From positions 1 to 35,606 of the forward strand of contig JADGIZ010000045.1 in assembly GCA_027604665.1 (NCBI GenBank): 35,606 nt of DNA, written 5' to 3'. Numbering within the stretch: the stretch's first letter is position 1; every line of letters begins with the position of its first letter. This document shows positions 1-12,300 of this stretch, one piece after another. Source of the stretch: Polyrhizophydium stewartii (Eukaryota > Chytridiomycota > Chytridiomycetes > Rhizophydiales). A program made the position numbers and the translations under genes. The notes beneath the pieces are model-generated. The model was not told where the DNA came from and did no database searches. It saw only the letters and a program-made list of their open reading frames with translations.

Positions 1-92
1 GCCGCACTATTGATTTGTGGCCGCAGCGACGGTTTTGAACGGGAATACGCGCAATCGACAGATCTCGGTCCAGTGTGTAAAAACGCTCGCAG

Positions 93-209
93 AACCCACA
101 AAACCGCCGCCAGAGCCCGCAAACGCCGCAGGATGCGGCAGAACAGCTGCACGAAGGACTGCAGCCGCTTCAAACAGCGCAAGAAGCAGTTTTAAAGCCG
201 CATTTGTAA
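93..209 (+). CDS. possible 3'-terminal exon of an unidentified gene (partial)
   Basis: From 93 to the TAA at 207-209 one plus-strand frame is open and reads as a Gln/Ala/Glu-rich, helix-like tail ending AQEAVLKPHL. It sits directly after a possible splice acceptor (cgctcgcag, AG at 91-92). The same frame has stops at 36 and about 78, so if it is real it must be the last exon of a gene entering from the left edge, convergent with the dynein gene that ends at 318. I recognise no family, and the other two plus frames are also open here for 60-70 codons. Treat it as tentative. Confidence 0.2.
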   Translation, partial: NPQNRRQSPQTPQDAAEQLHEGLQPLQTAQEAVLKPHL

Positions 210-317
210 TCGCAAAATTGTGACATTGCATTTATAATTTCAAACCGATTTCCTTTTACACACTCAAACACACCTCATTCTGGGGCAAATTTATTCTCCA
301 TCAGCTGTGCGTTTCAT

Positions 318-3300
318 TTAGAGCTCGCACACAAGAGACACCTGTCGTTTTGCCCATATCTTCGCCGGAATCTCGGTTGTGATGTTCACCGGGAATAAAT
401 ATACATCCAAGTGATGCAGTTCGATGCAGGTTTCGTCAGCTGTTTCCCCGACATCCAACAGTGGGTCTGGAGCCTGGTGTTCAAACGGGTGCCTCTCGCA
501 CGTGCACGCTGGTCGCATAATATAGACAGGACACTGGTACCGCTGCCAAGTACGCCGCATCGGCACGCGACCACGAGTCGGACCAGGCTTTGGCCCGCTT
601 CTTCCTGGCTTCTGCGGCTCAAGGCGGGACACGGGCTGCAGCCACACCTGCCAAATGTTTGAGGAGCAGTTGGATTAGTAGGGGGTGCTTAAGCCTAGCT
701 GTTTGCAGAGTACACTTACGCATGGCAACGGCTTGGACATCTCCAATGGGGGCCCTTCGCGAAGGTGGTTTTTGTGAAAGTCGAACAATGCGCCATAGAG
801 CTTGAGGCCTGAAACATAGCATCCACGTTCAGGAGGGGCAGACTGGCGCCCTGACATCATGATCGCCTCGATTTCAAGATCCTCAGCACTTTCGCGAAAC
901 TGCAAAGCTGTGTCTAGCACTATTGCTGTGGTTGCGTGTGAAGCGTCAGCAACCCGGGCTGAGAGGGTGGTCAGCATCGCTACTTGCCTTGAATCAGCGC
1001 TTTAGGATTAAACATTTTCGAGATATCATACACAGCAAGGCCTCGGACACCAAACACCTTTTCTTCGTGCCTGGCCGCATGCCAATGGTCCACAAACTCG
1101 AGTCGGGCAACAAAATCATCAACCCAAGCGCCGAGTGGCAGGCGGGATAAATACATGGGTACTGCTCGCCATGTGGATGGGACGATTCCGGCGGCGGCCT
1201 GCCGCACCACGAGCTCAGTCAATGGACTCAAAGGCTCTGAGCCGTTGAGTGCTGCAATGACTCTTGCGAGCGAAGCTTGGATGGTGACAAGTATGTCGCG
1301 GTACATGGACATGTTGGTGCGAAGCAGATGATCCATGTACTTGCCTGGGCCTTTTCCGACAGGGGCAGCACCAATGGCCGCTCCACCACCACTGCCCTGC
1401 CCAGTCAGTGCTGATGCCGCCGCTGGGAGAGGCACAGCGCCAAACAAGCTATCAAGTGATCTGTGCACGCCTTTTGGAAGCCGCTTAGGAAGAATGCCAA
1501 ACACAGACGAAGCCATCAGTAAATCGAGGCGCTCTTTGACTCTGACAAAGAAAGTCTGGATCGCGGCCCAGCCGTCCCAAATCGTCTGTGGTGGCGCAGG
1601 GTGATGCTCAACCCAGCATTTAGCAAGGCCAGCAATGATGGCCCTTGATGCAGCAAGATTGGCCGCACACGCAGCGGAGCCGCCCGCTCCAAACAGGACA
1701 AGGTCAAAGTCTGAACCCCGAGGGAGTGCCCGAATGGCAGTGTGGCACTTTTCGAGCTCGTTCCTTGCCATGGAGTCGTACACGGGCTTGATTGCCAGCA
1801 GCTTTGAAAGCGTTTCAATGTCAGCGGTGTTCCAAGCAATGCCCACGGACTCGCCAAACAGAATGCTGAGTAGACGGCTATCCCAGCAATTTACGGCTTG
1901 CGAGACATAGGCTGTATCGGCAACGCAGCTTCCGAGCCATTGTGCAAGAGAAGAGGCCTCCGGCGTCCCACCGCAATGCGTGAAACACTTTCGCAGAAGC
2001 CGGATGGAGTCTGCCATGTGAGAAAGCTGAAAATCCAAAGGCGTCTGGGGAGCAAGCTGAGGAGTTGCAGTTCTTGTGCGAATCGTTGCGTAAAAGCCGC
2101 ACAGATTGAAGAGCACATTGCGGTACATCGCCGTCGGCTTGAACTCGTATGGTATGATGCTGTCTTCTGCGGCACCAAATGCCTCATTAAAATAGGCGCG
2201 GTGGTCGCGGTAGTCCTCGTACCAAAGCTTGAGCGCCCAGGCAAGTGACGCCGGGAGAGTCGTGCTTGGAGCCGCAATGATCCATATGCGCATGTTGGGG
2301 TTGCTGTTGGGTTGGGCTGCGAGCACACGCCGCAGCCGCACAAGCGCCGACTCCAAGTTGGTTTGCAAGAGGGTGTCGGCAATGAAGATCGCCCAGCGAC
2401 CCCTGACCACCAGGTCCGCGATTACACTGTCAGTCAGGTCAGACAAATCCGCATCGTCCGAAAAGACGGCGACCATGTTGGCCATGTTGCGCTTCGCGGC
2501 CAGATGAAGAATGTGCTGCAGCGGATCTTCAAGTCCGTCGACAATCACGACGGCGGGGATGTAGGCGCTGGTCAGCCGGTGCCGCTGCGCAAACAAGTCC
2601 GCAGGGAAAGCTGCATCGACGGCCAAACGACCAAGCACATGCCGGGCGTAGCATTCGAGGCCGCGGAAGACGCTGTCGGGGCGAAGAGCTTTGAGCACGA
2701 GAAGTCGCTCGGCCTTATTCAACTGCTGCTCCCATTTTGACGGGAATGGTGCTCGCAGCGGGTCCGCCGCAATGCCGACTTCCTCCCAGCTCGCCTCCAT
2801 AACAGGCGTCGTTGCACGATTTGCGTAGCGGGCAAACTCCATCGCAAAGCGCGCAAACTCGGGTAGATGCGAGAGCTCAGTCACCGCTCGCCACAGTGCT
2901 GGGTCAAGCCACTCGCCCGAAGGGTTGTCTGGAAACTCGTCAGGATGCCATTTTTTGGCTACGATATCACGAGCGTCGGCGGCGCCGTTAATGAGGAACC
3001 GCAGCTGCGAGTCGGGGAATCTACATGCCGAGTCACGTCCAAGCGCCTCAAGCTCAGCAACTACTCGCGCCAATGAAAACAAAAACACAACGCGGTGCGG
3101 ATACGAGTATGCCGGTGCGAGACAAGCGCACAAATGCTGCACAAAATCTTCAACAAAGGTTCGCATGTCAGGGGTGCCCTCGCATTCAAAGGTTTTGCAT
3201 CGGTCCTCCAGTAAGCTGCAGTAGAGTCCAAGCGGAGCCAGGTACTCGAAGCGGATCTGCTCCATACGCCGGCACACATCGAATATGGCAGCAAGCGCGG

Positions 3301-6300
3301 AACCAACTTCGGAATACCACTTGCAGGCGCTCGCAAGTCGCTCGGCTGTTTGTAGATCTCTTGCTTCTGCGCGCTGGATAATTGACAGCTGCTGCTCAAT
3401 GTCGACGACTGTGCGATGAAGATCGCCGCCAGAGAGATCTGATGCTTGCAGTTGGCGGATATAGTCGATACCTCGTGTCAATAAGAGCTCCTTCCGACTT
3501 TGGCGGTTAGCACTTTCAACCGCGGCTTGCCGCCGCAGATTTGCGAGTTCGAGGTTTCTGGTACGCAAAATGAGTGTCTCAAGAAGTTGCGCATTTCCGT
3601 TGAGTGACGAGGAAACTCGGACAGAAGCGACATGCGCCATCCACGCGCGCCAGCCGACCTGGCGGTAATCTCTTGTAACCGTGATATAGAGCCTAAACCC
3701 GGGCATCACTGTTACCGGCTCCGATCGCACGCCACGCTGCACGAGGACAGAGAAGGCGTCGCCCGGTCCCGGCCGCGCAATGCAGTGCGATCTGAGCAGT
3801 GATTCGATTATCGCAGGCGCCTCGCCGTCGTCAATGGAAGCGATAACCCTGACGCCTTTCTGCATGCAAAGAACAAGCTGATAATCAAAGTCGCAGTCCA
3901 GCCTTGACAGAGTCGCGATCTTATTTTCGCGTTCCACCGATCTGATCCAGGCTGGGCCGAGGCCATGCGGGTCCCAAAGGAGCGCGAAACGGCTATGATG
4001 CTTTGCGATCAGTGCCGTTTCGAGCATCAGCTCATCCGGCGCCTGCTCAATCACGAGAAATGTGTCGCATAGCCTGTCAGAAATCATAAACTGGGCAAAC
4101 GAAAAAGACTGATAAACGTTCAAGTCGGGTTGGGTTGCCGTCGCGGATGAGCTGGCTTTGGTCAGAGCGCTGATCCATCGCTTTTTGGTTATCACCCTCG
4201 TGATCTCAGTGCACGCGCCGAGATACGTCAACGTGCACGCCGCCAAAAGACTCTCGTCGAGCAAACGACTGTGACGCTTCATCTCCGAGTCGAATTCCGC
4301 CTGCAGCGCGCTTGAAAGAGGTGCCATTGAGTCAGCTAATGGGGCAGCTGCCGAAAGAAAGTTGTCGACCTCCTTGACTTTGGCGTAGGCCTTGCTCCGC
4401 TCCTGCACAAGTGTTTCAAATGCGCGCTTCATGTCCAAGAGCGCCGAGTCGCAGGCTGCAATTGCTGCGCTGGTGTCGTTGACGATTGATGTTTGCGACG
4501 CGAGCCTAGCCTCGACCTCGTACATCTGGCGCTTCTTGGGCTCGAGCAGAAACAATGTCTTGTGGTACTTGTCAAGCGCCTTGACCCATGCCCGCAAACA
4601 CGCCGCCGCTTTTGACGAAGCAGAGACGACAGAGGAGTCGAACTCGGCGTGATGCGCGCATCGCTCAATTTCGTGCACAGTTGCAGCAGAGACCAGATCC
4701 TTGTCGAACCTGGCTATGTTTCGTTGGAAATTCGGGTCGGATATCATGCGGCGCGCGGCCTCCCAGCGCGTCTCCGTCGCCCGAGCCTCCCATCGTAGCA
4801 GAAGCATGACGGCCTCCATTACGAGAAGGACACCCTCATGCGGCTCCTCAAGTCCTTTCAGCTCGTAGATATCGCTGCGTTGCAGTGCATCGACCGCCTT
4901 GGTGGCGGTGTATAGCGTAGGCAGCGTGCGCTCAACTTCCGACGTGTAAGCGTCCTGCAAGTGCTTCAGCTCGTCGCGCACGTTGCTTTGTGTCTGGCGT
5001 TGCGTTTTTAGATTGTACGTCGCCTCCTCTCGCTCGAGCCGCTTGGCTTCTGTTCTTTTCAAAAGATCCTCTATTTCACCCGACAGAGATTCTGCAGTCT
5101 GCCATGTGCGTCAGATGAGTGCACTTGTGCAATCGCTGCTGACGATTCCCCTAATTACCCTCTGCCATGTCTGAAGGTCCGCCTGCGAGCGAGCGAGATC
5201 GTCACGTCTCCTGTGCAGAGTGGAAATGGTATCGCTTAACTTTCCCAGGCGGTCCTTCTGGGCGACGTATCTTCGGGTGTACTCGTTTGCGAAAAAGTCG
5301 AGAGAGTGCATAAGAGCGTCGGAGCGTAGCTCGATGGTCGACAGCGTATTTTGGCGTTCGTGGTTGATAATCTCTCTGGCAGAACTTGCAGCATCCATAA
5401 GAAATGCAACTACGTGATTTTCATGTGTCTGTTCGAGCTCGATTAGACCAGCCGAAAGATGCTTGCGTAGATGCCAGCGCACAGTGTCCTTGCCCCACTT
5501 GCGCGAGTGAATAACATTGACGTCAGTGGCTAAGTCGGCTAGCTGCTGCTGCCAGAGTTGGCGTGGCTGGCTTGCTACGCTAAGGACAACCCGAATGCGC
5601 TCGCGCATGAACCTTGCAAATACGGCCGGGTTGCTCCATGCCTCGAGTTCGTCAGCAATGTTTTCCGGCCCACTTGAGCCCACAGCCGAGCCACGCTCTG
5701 CCCGCGACTGTGCGACGCGATACACCGCGAGCTTGATTTCCGTGGTAGCGATGCTCGATACAAAATCAGGCACAGTACCGAAATTCATCATGCTGATGAC
5801 GTCTTCGCGCTGCTGGTCAGACAGGCTGTTGGCGTCGATATACACCGCAATGAGCTCGTGTCGGGTTGCCGACAGAAAAACGTCTCGGAGAAACTCTTTC
5901 CAGCTGGTCAGCTCCAGAACCGCATCCTTCCCGCCATCCGGCTGGTGTTCAATAATGTGCGCTGTCGCAAGTCGGGCTGCCAGCAAGACTGCCGCGCGTC
6001 GGTCACCTTCATCGTCGCCAACAATCACCACTGACTGCGCCAAGTCTGCAATTGTGAACGCGACTCGTTGCGCGAGCTCGAGTCCCTTTGGTCCGCAGGC
6101 GTTGGTGATTGAGCGATCATCGAGCCAGCCCTTCTGGTTGCTTATATGCTTCATCAGCAACTCCAATGAGGACAAGCGCTGGCCGTGGCGAATGCCTCCG
6201 TCGCTTGCCCGCTCTGACGGCAGGTAGAAAAGGGGCAAACTTGGGCAAACGATGGGGGCAGCGCCAGCGTGCGAGAACTCCGAGTTAACCACTTCAGCAG

Positions 6301-9300
6301 CAAGCCGGATCAGGTTGCTTTCGAGCTCTTGATCCGGCGCTCGATCGCACCACACGCGTTGCACCGCATGCGTCCATAAAGAGACAAGAGGCGCGAGCTC
6401 TGATTCGAGACTAGCACGCTTGCCCACGACTGAGAGAATACGCTTCATATCGCGCATCGAGAATACAAACTGCGGGTGCTTTGGCGTCCGAGGATAAGAT
6501 GTGCGTAGCTTCGCACAAAGCGCAACAGTTGCACGGACAAAGGCTTTGGACAGATTTGCAAAGTCTGCAAGCGTCGCGACTTTGCGGCACTGCTGCGTGA
6601 GCCCGGGAAGAATATCTGTGAGTCGCTGTTCCTGACTGTCATCAATGCACACGCTTGAAAAGTATCGCAAATATCGCATCAGAAGCGGCGCTCCGCCCGG
6701 TGCTACAGTCATCAAGCCAACTACTGCAATATCTTCAACCCCACAGAGATCATTGCCCCGCAGCCATGCTCTGCTTCCGAGCGCCGCACGCAAGCACTCG
6801 AGGCTGGCTTCGTTTGCTTCCACGGTAGCGACGTTGAGGTCGTCAACCAAGAGGATTCGGCGGCGCGCACACGAACTGCCAAGGGTCTGGCGTCTCTTGA
6901 ATTCCAGACCACGCTCTAATCGGCGCTGAAGCGTCTCCGGGCAGAGGCGCGACGACAGACGAGCTGTTGTGATCTGGCTGTCGTAGTCTGCCCACTCCTC
7001 GGCTGCTTTAGCGCACACATTCACACCAAGAAGCGTTTTGCCGACTCCGTCCGTCCCTGTAATCAGAAGATGCTGCTTTTGACGCAGATAAAGACGCGCG
7101 AGGCGATCCACGCGGGTTACATCAAGCGTCCAGACCATATCCTCAAGCCCAGAGACCAATCCTGGCACAATCGAGGCACGCGGGCCGGGCCAGCGCTCCC
7201 ACCGAAGCAGCTTCTCATCAAACTGGTAATCGAAAACGGTTCCCTCCGCTGGAAGCGTGACGGCAACAGATAAAGCCTGATCTGGCAGATTCAGACGTCG
7301 CTCGAGCTCCCGCGCGCAGCTGGCGGCCAGGTTTCCACGCACAAAACTATCAAAGCGGGTACGCTCGGCAAGTGTCGGCTGAGCCCCAATCACCCAGATG
7401 ACGCTGAACAGGCAGCTCGCCAATGCCCAGACAAGCTGCTCATGGTCAGTCAGGCGGCCGTACCCATTGGAGCCGATGTCATCAACAAGTGCAAAGAGCA
7501 GCCTGAATATTTGCTCAACCTTGTATCGCTCGTCTGCGGCGTCAAGTGTGCGGATTGTGTTTTCAGGATGCGCATATTGTATAGCCGCCATGAACATGTT
7601 CCGAAAAACAAGCATAAGAAACTCGCGTAAGGGCTCGAGCACCGCTGGCGGTCGACGAAGCAGGCTTTGCGCAATGTGCTCGCTATGCAGCTTGCGTGGC
7701 TCGAAAAAGAGCACCAGCGTTTGAGTCAGTGTTTGTGGTGAAGCGCACGATAGACTACTTGTTTCCAGGAGCAGCCGCACGTCTCGCAAACAAACCGCAC
7801 CGCCTCCGCCGAGACGTGCGCTGGACGTGGCCCAGTCCAGCTTTTCGCACAGCAGGTCTGTCCAGCCGGAACGAATTTGCCCGTCAAACACTAGCCATGC
7901 CAGACCTGCCTTGCGCTTCCAATCATCCGAGTGGCGAACTGCCGAGCTCTGTGCGCCTCCAGCTTCGACACGCGCAGATCGGGCTGCAGCCGATCCCTTG
8001 CGCAAAAGCATGTCGATCGCACCGTCCTGCCAGCCGTCAGGCGACATTGACCCGACGAGACGTTGCACAGGAACAGAATTCGGCGCAAACTCGAAAATAC
8101 TCAAATGGGCAGAGTTCGGAGCGTGCGCAGTCAGAGCAGCCTTGGCGAGTGCTATGCAGGTGGACTTTCCGGACATGGCCCGCCCAACAAGCGCGACGAC
8201 GGAGTGGCCAGACTGCAGGCACTGAATAAGCACGGAAGCCTTGTCGATGCAGTAGTCAGTGGCGCACAAGCCGAGCTTATCGGCAGCCAGTTTGATCTGG
8301 GGCTTGGTAATAGGATGTGTCTGTAATTCGCCAAGCTCTTCCGCGCGCGGTACTGGCATCGAGAAATGCACCACTCCGAAAATGTCCTTGAGAAGATCAC
8401 TCAGGCTCTGCTCCTCACGCAAAAGAAGCATTGGGCTGAACTCCTCGTCGAGCTGGCGTGCGAGAATCTCTGCTTCTCCCTGACCTCCTACAGAGGGGTT
8501 GCTGATCGTGGTGTGCTCAATGATGTGGCACAAGCGGGACATACCGCATCGGGTGCGTGTTCCGACGCACGCGTCAAGAGATCTCACAAACATATCAAGC
8601 CGCGAAGCAAGCTGCTTTGCAAACTTGAACCCGCGTGCGGTGAGCAGAGCCTCGGCAATAATCGTTGGCTCTGGAGCCACGACTGCGCAGGGTCGAAACA
8701 GACTGCGCAGCGCTGCTGGCATGCTTCTCGCACTCGACATTGATTCGACAGTTGCGAAAACAACCGAGTCTGTGCTCAGGGCCACTTCGGCGCCGCGGAG
8801 TAGGGCGGTCTTGGTTTGTGCTCTCCCAACATGTGCCAGCATGCGCTGAAGCATAGAAAGCTGCCGGCAAGCAGCAAGGAGCACTTGCTGCGGTGCGGCA
8901 TTTGCATTGCGCAGCACGAGCCAACCTTGCAAACGCAGTGCGCCTGCCACCAGTCGGTGCCACGATGCCATGCCCATATCGCCGCTGCAATGAATCAAAA
9001 CGCAAACTACGCCAACAAGTCGTGCCAGCTCGCTCGCAGCTGCCGTCTTCCCCGAGCCACCTTGACCTATCAGCAGAGGGAACCCGCCGTGAACAATCAT
9101 CGAAACGATGTTGGAGAACGTCTGGCTGAGACCCGGAGTGACAATCAAACCCGCACTGCTTCCGCAGTACTCGTAGCCGTATGCAATTTGCCTGGACACG
9201 ACCGCGGATCCGAGGCAAACCCGTAGCTCGCTCGCACGATTGCAATCGTAGGTTAACCGCATCTGGCGAGATGCCGAGCCGGGTTGCTTGAGCTCGGTGG

Positions 9301-12300
9301 CAAGCGAGTCGAGCATGGATATAAGTAGCCCAGCGAAAGCCTCTCTCCTTGCGCGGAGCGCTGCGGGCGACGAGAGTCGCTGAAGAGCGGCAATACCATC
9401 AACAGTCTTGGTTATGCGTCCCCGGAGATCGCGTAGCTGGGCCTCGTCGCAATTAGCCGCAGCTTCGTCCATCTGCGCCTGAATGACGGCTTGCGAAGAC
9501 ACGAGCAGGGCCTGCATGCAACATTTTGCATCGAGCATTTCGAGAAGACTCGTGCTTGCTCGAGCAGCATCGAACGCAGCAACAATCTCATCGCGTAACG
9601 CCTCCCGCATTCGGGTCTCGATATCGCATATAACCACTTCGGTCTTTGCGGACATCTGCACAGGTGACTCGAAAGCAAGAAGTTCGCCATGAGTGCTGAC
9701 CAGCGAAGAAATATGCTCCAGGGGTTGCTCGCTCGGGTCGTGTGTTGTGAGTGCGGCATCCTTCCCGACACTTCGAGCAGATCGTGATGCCGCTTGCTCA
9801 GGCGATCCCGTGCTGCTTGTATGGGTGTGTCGTAGTTGTTTCAAGTCGTACGCCGCGGTCGCTCGCTTGGAGGCATTTGTCAAAGCTGCGGAAAACTGCA
9901 TCTGGAACAGGCCTTTTCCAAGGCCATGGACCCCTGTGAAAAGCTTTCGAATCCCCGCGGAGAGGCGGTCAATCGTGCTTGCCGCCAAGAACTCAAGAAC
10001 CTCGTCATCGGAAATCAAGAACAGTCGCGGGCACACGCTGCGCTTTGCATCCACAAGCGGCGCAACGCTCCGCGCGATGGTTTTGAGTCGATTCAAGGCA
10101 CCTTGCACAATGTCGAGCAGATCCGTACGATGTATGACGATGATAAACTTGCGGTTTTTGGAGACAATGTCGGATACCAATGCGATTGTCTTGGAAACTC
10201 CCGAGAACAAGTCGCTTGTTTCTTGTCCGATCAAACTCGCCGATCCCTGCTCGACCAATGCCGGATGCAGACGCACAAATCCATCTTGCAACTCGGCCCA
10301 GGCATGCGCAAGCTCCTGCGCGCGTTGCAGCTTCTTGACCCACTGCTCAAAACGCGTGTGCACGGACGTTCCTAATGCGAGCTGGAAAAGGGATTCTGAG
10401 CGAATGAGCTGGTCATGCAAGAGTGACGCGAGCTCGCGATGGTTCTCGATAAGAAGAAAGTCCGAACAGAAGAACTGCGAGAGCACAAAGTCGCTCGAGG
10501 TCAGCTCCAGGCGCATTTTTTCAAGGCCAGTCTCGAGCCGGTACTCGACGCTGGCCTCGTTGCTGATGTCTGCAATGATGTCTTGTACAAGCTCAAGATC
10601 CAAGTCCAGAACTTGGCGCAGACGCAGCCCGGCAAAGTCACTAAATGTCAGGCCAATGACTCCAGCAATGCGATCCCAGTGGCGCTCTCGCAGAGCTGGG
10701 TTGCGCAGCGATGTAATGACGCTCGTATTGCGGCAAAACTCATCGACGGTCGCCTTGAGACGCTCCACGACGTGCCTAGGGCCTTGCATCGCAACAAATG
10801 ACCGAGCAAGTGTCCACAAGGTCGTGTTCCAGCCGCGCACATACGAAACCATGAGTTCTGAGTCCAAATCCACAAAATACTCATCAATCCATCTTGCTAA
10901 ACTCTCGCGCACCGTGCTCGCGAGCTGCCAAAGCGTCTCGTACGATTGAAAGGACGCCTCGATGCGAGAAAGCGAGCCGAATGCGCTGGTTGGGCAGCCG
11001 ATTTGACCTTCGCGCTCTTGCACCGACTGTGCCATTGCCGATGCCTTATCAATTGATTTGCGCATGGCAAGAACGCCTTCGACCATGCTCGCAGTTGCAT
11101 CCACGTCAGACATGGCCGAAAACGACTCGACCTGGCTTTCAAAGAACTGGATGTGAGTCTCGACGTACTCCTTGTCGGCCAGGATACTGTTGACAATGGC
11201 TGCGCGGCTGGCGCTCAGCCGCAGGCGTGCAGCTTCCAGATTTTGATGCATGCGGCTTGGCCATTTGAAGGTCTGCCAATAGAGCTCGCTATCCTCGTCT
11301 GAGACGTGCATGCTAAAGCGGTACATGAACTCCCACACACGCTTAATTGCGCCGAACTGCGTTCGCGCCTACATGTCAGCTTTCGCGAGTTCAATCCGGA
11401 CGTGTGATGGTGTGCATCACCTCGGCGTCGTGCACTGCAACGTCGTCGCAACACTCGTCAGTCGAACGTTGGAGCTTCTTCCACAATGCAGCGTCCGTGA
11501 GTGGATCCAATGCGATGCGCTCGCTAATTGCCTCATACTCGTGGAGTAGCCGCGCGCATGTGGTGCTAATCTGCAGGGAAAGGCTTCCTTGGATTGCCTC
11601 GAGGCTCGACTTGGCAACGGAAACAAAGATCCGTTTGATTGGTGCGCAGTCAACGACAAACGGCGTGGCATCAACTGCATCTGGTGAAACGGCCTGCAAG
11701 TCGCTCTGCGCTTTGACGAGCGCCGCGACAGGCGCCTCCAGCTCCTCCAGAGATGCGCTGCCCGAAACCAGGGATGTGAGATCGTCGCGCACAAGAAACT
11801 CGAACTCGCGGTAGCGCTCCAGCAGGCTGTCAACACGAGGCCATGCATAGCGGATGATGCTGTGGATACACGCAAGACCTTCCGCAAGAACGTTGTGGTT
11901 GGCCTCAAGAGACCTCAAATACGACTCGACTGTTTCTGCTCCAGAGGCGGAATACAAGACGCTCTCAATACGGGGAATCACAGACGTTGTCGAGACCTTT
12001 GGCAGAAGCAGAAGCGTCTCGAGCGATCTCTCGAGCTGTTGGCGGTCAGGGTATGCGACGACCGCATTGAGAGAGTGCGCGCAAATGCTTGTCTGCGCGC
12101 GCAAGTCCGATATGACCATGGCTTCTCCTAGAGGATCTCGATGCATGCAGAGTGTGAGCTGGATCACAAATAGTCTGCGAGAGGTGACTTGGCTCGGATC
12201 CGGAGGCAGCACAGCGAACGACTCCCATACAGTTGGAGCGCGTGCATCAGTCTCCAAGCAACCCATTTCTGTTGCATGCCTGCAATCAAGGCCGCCGCCG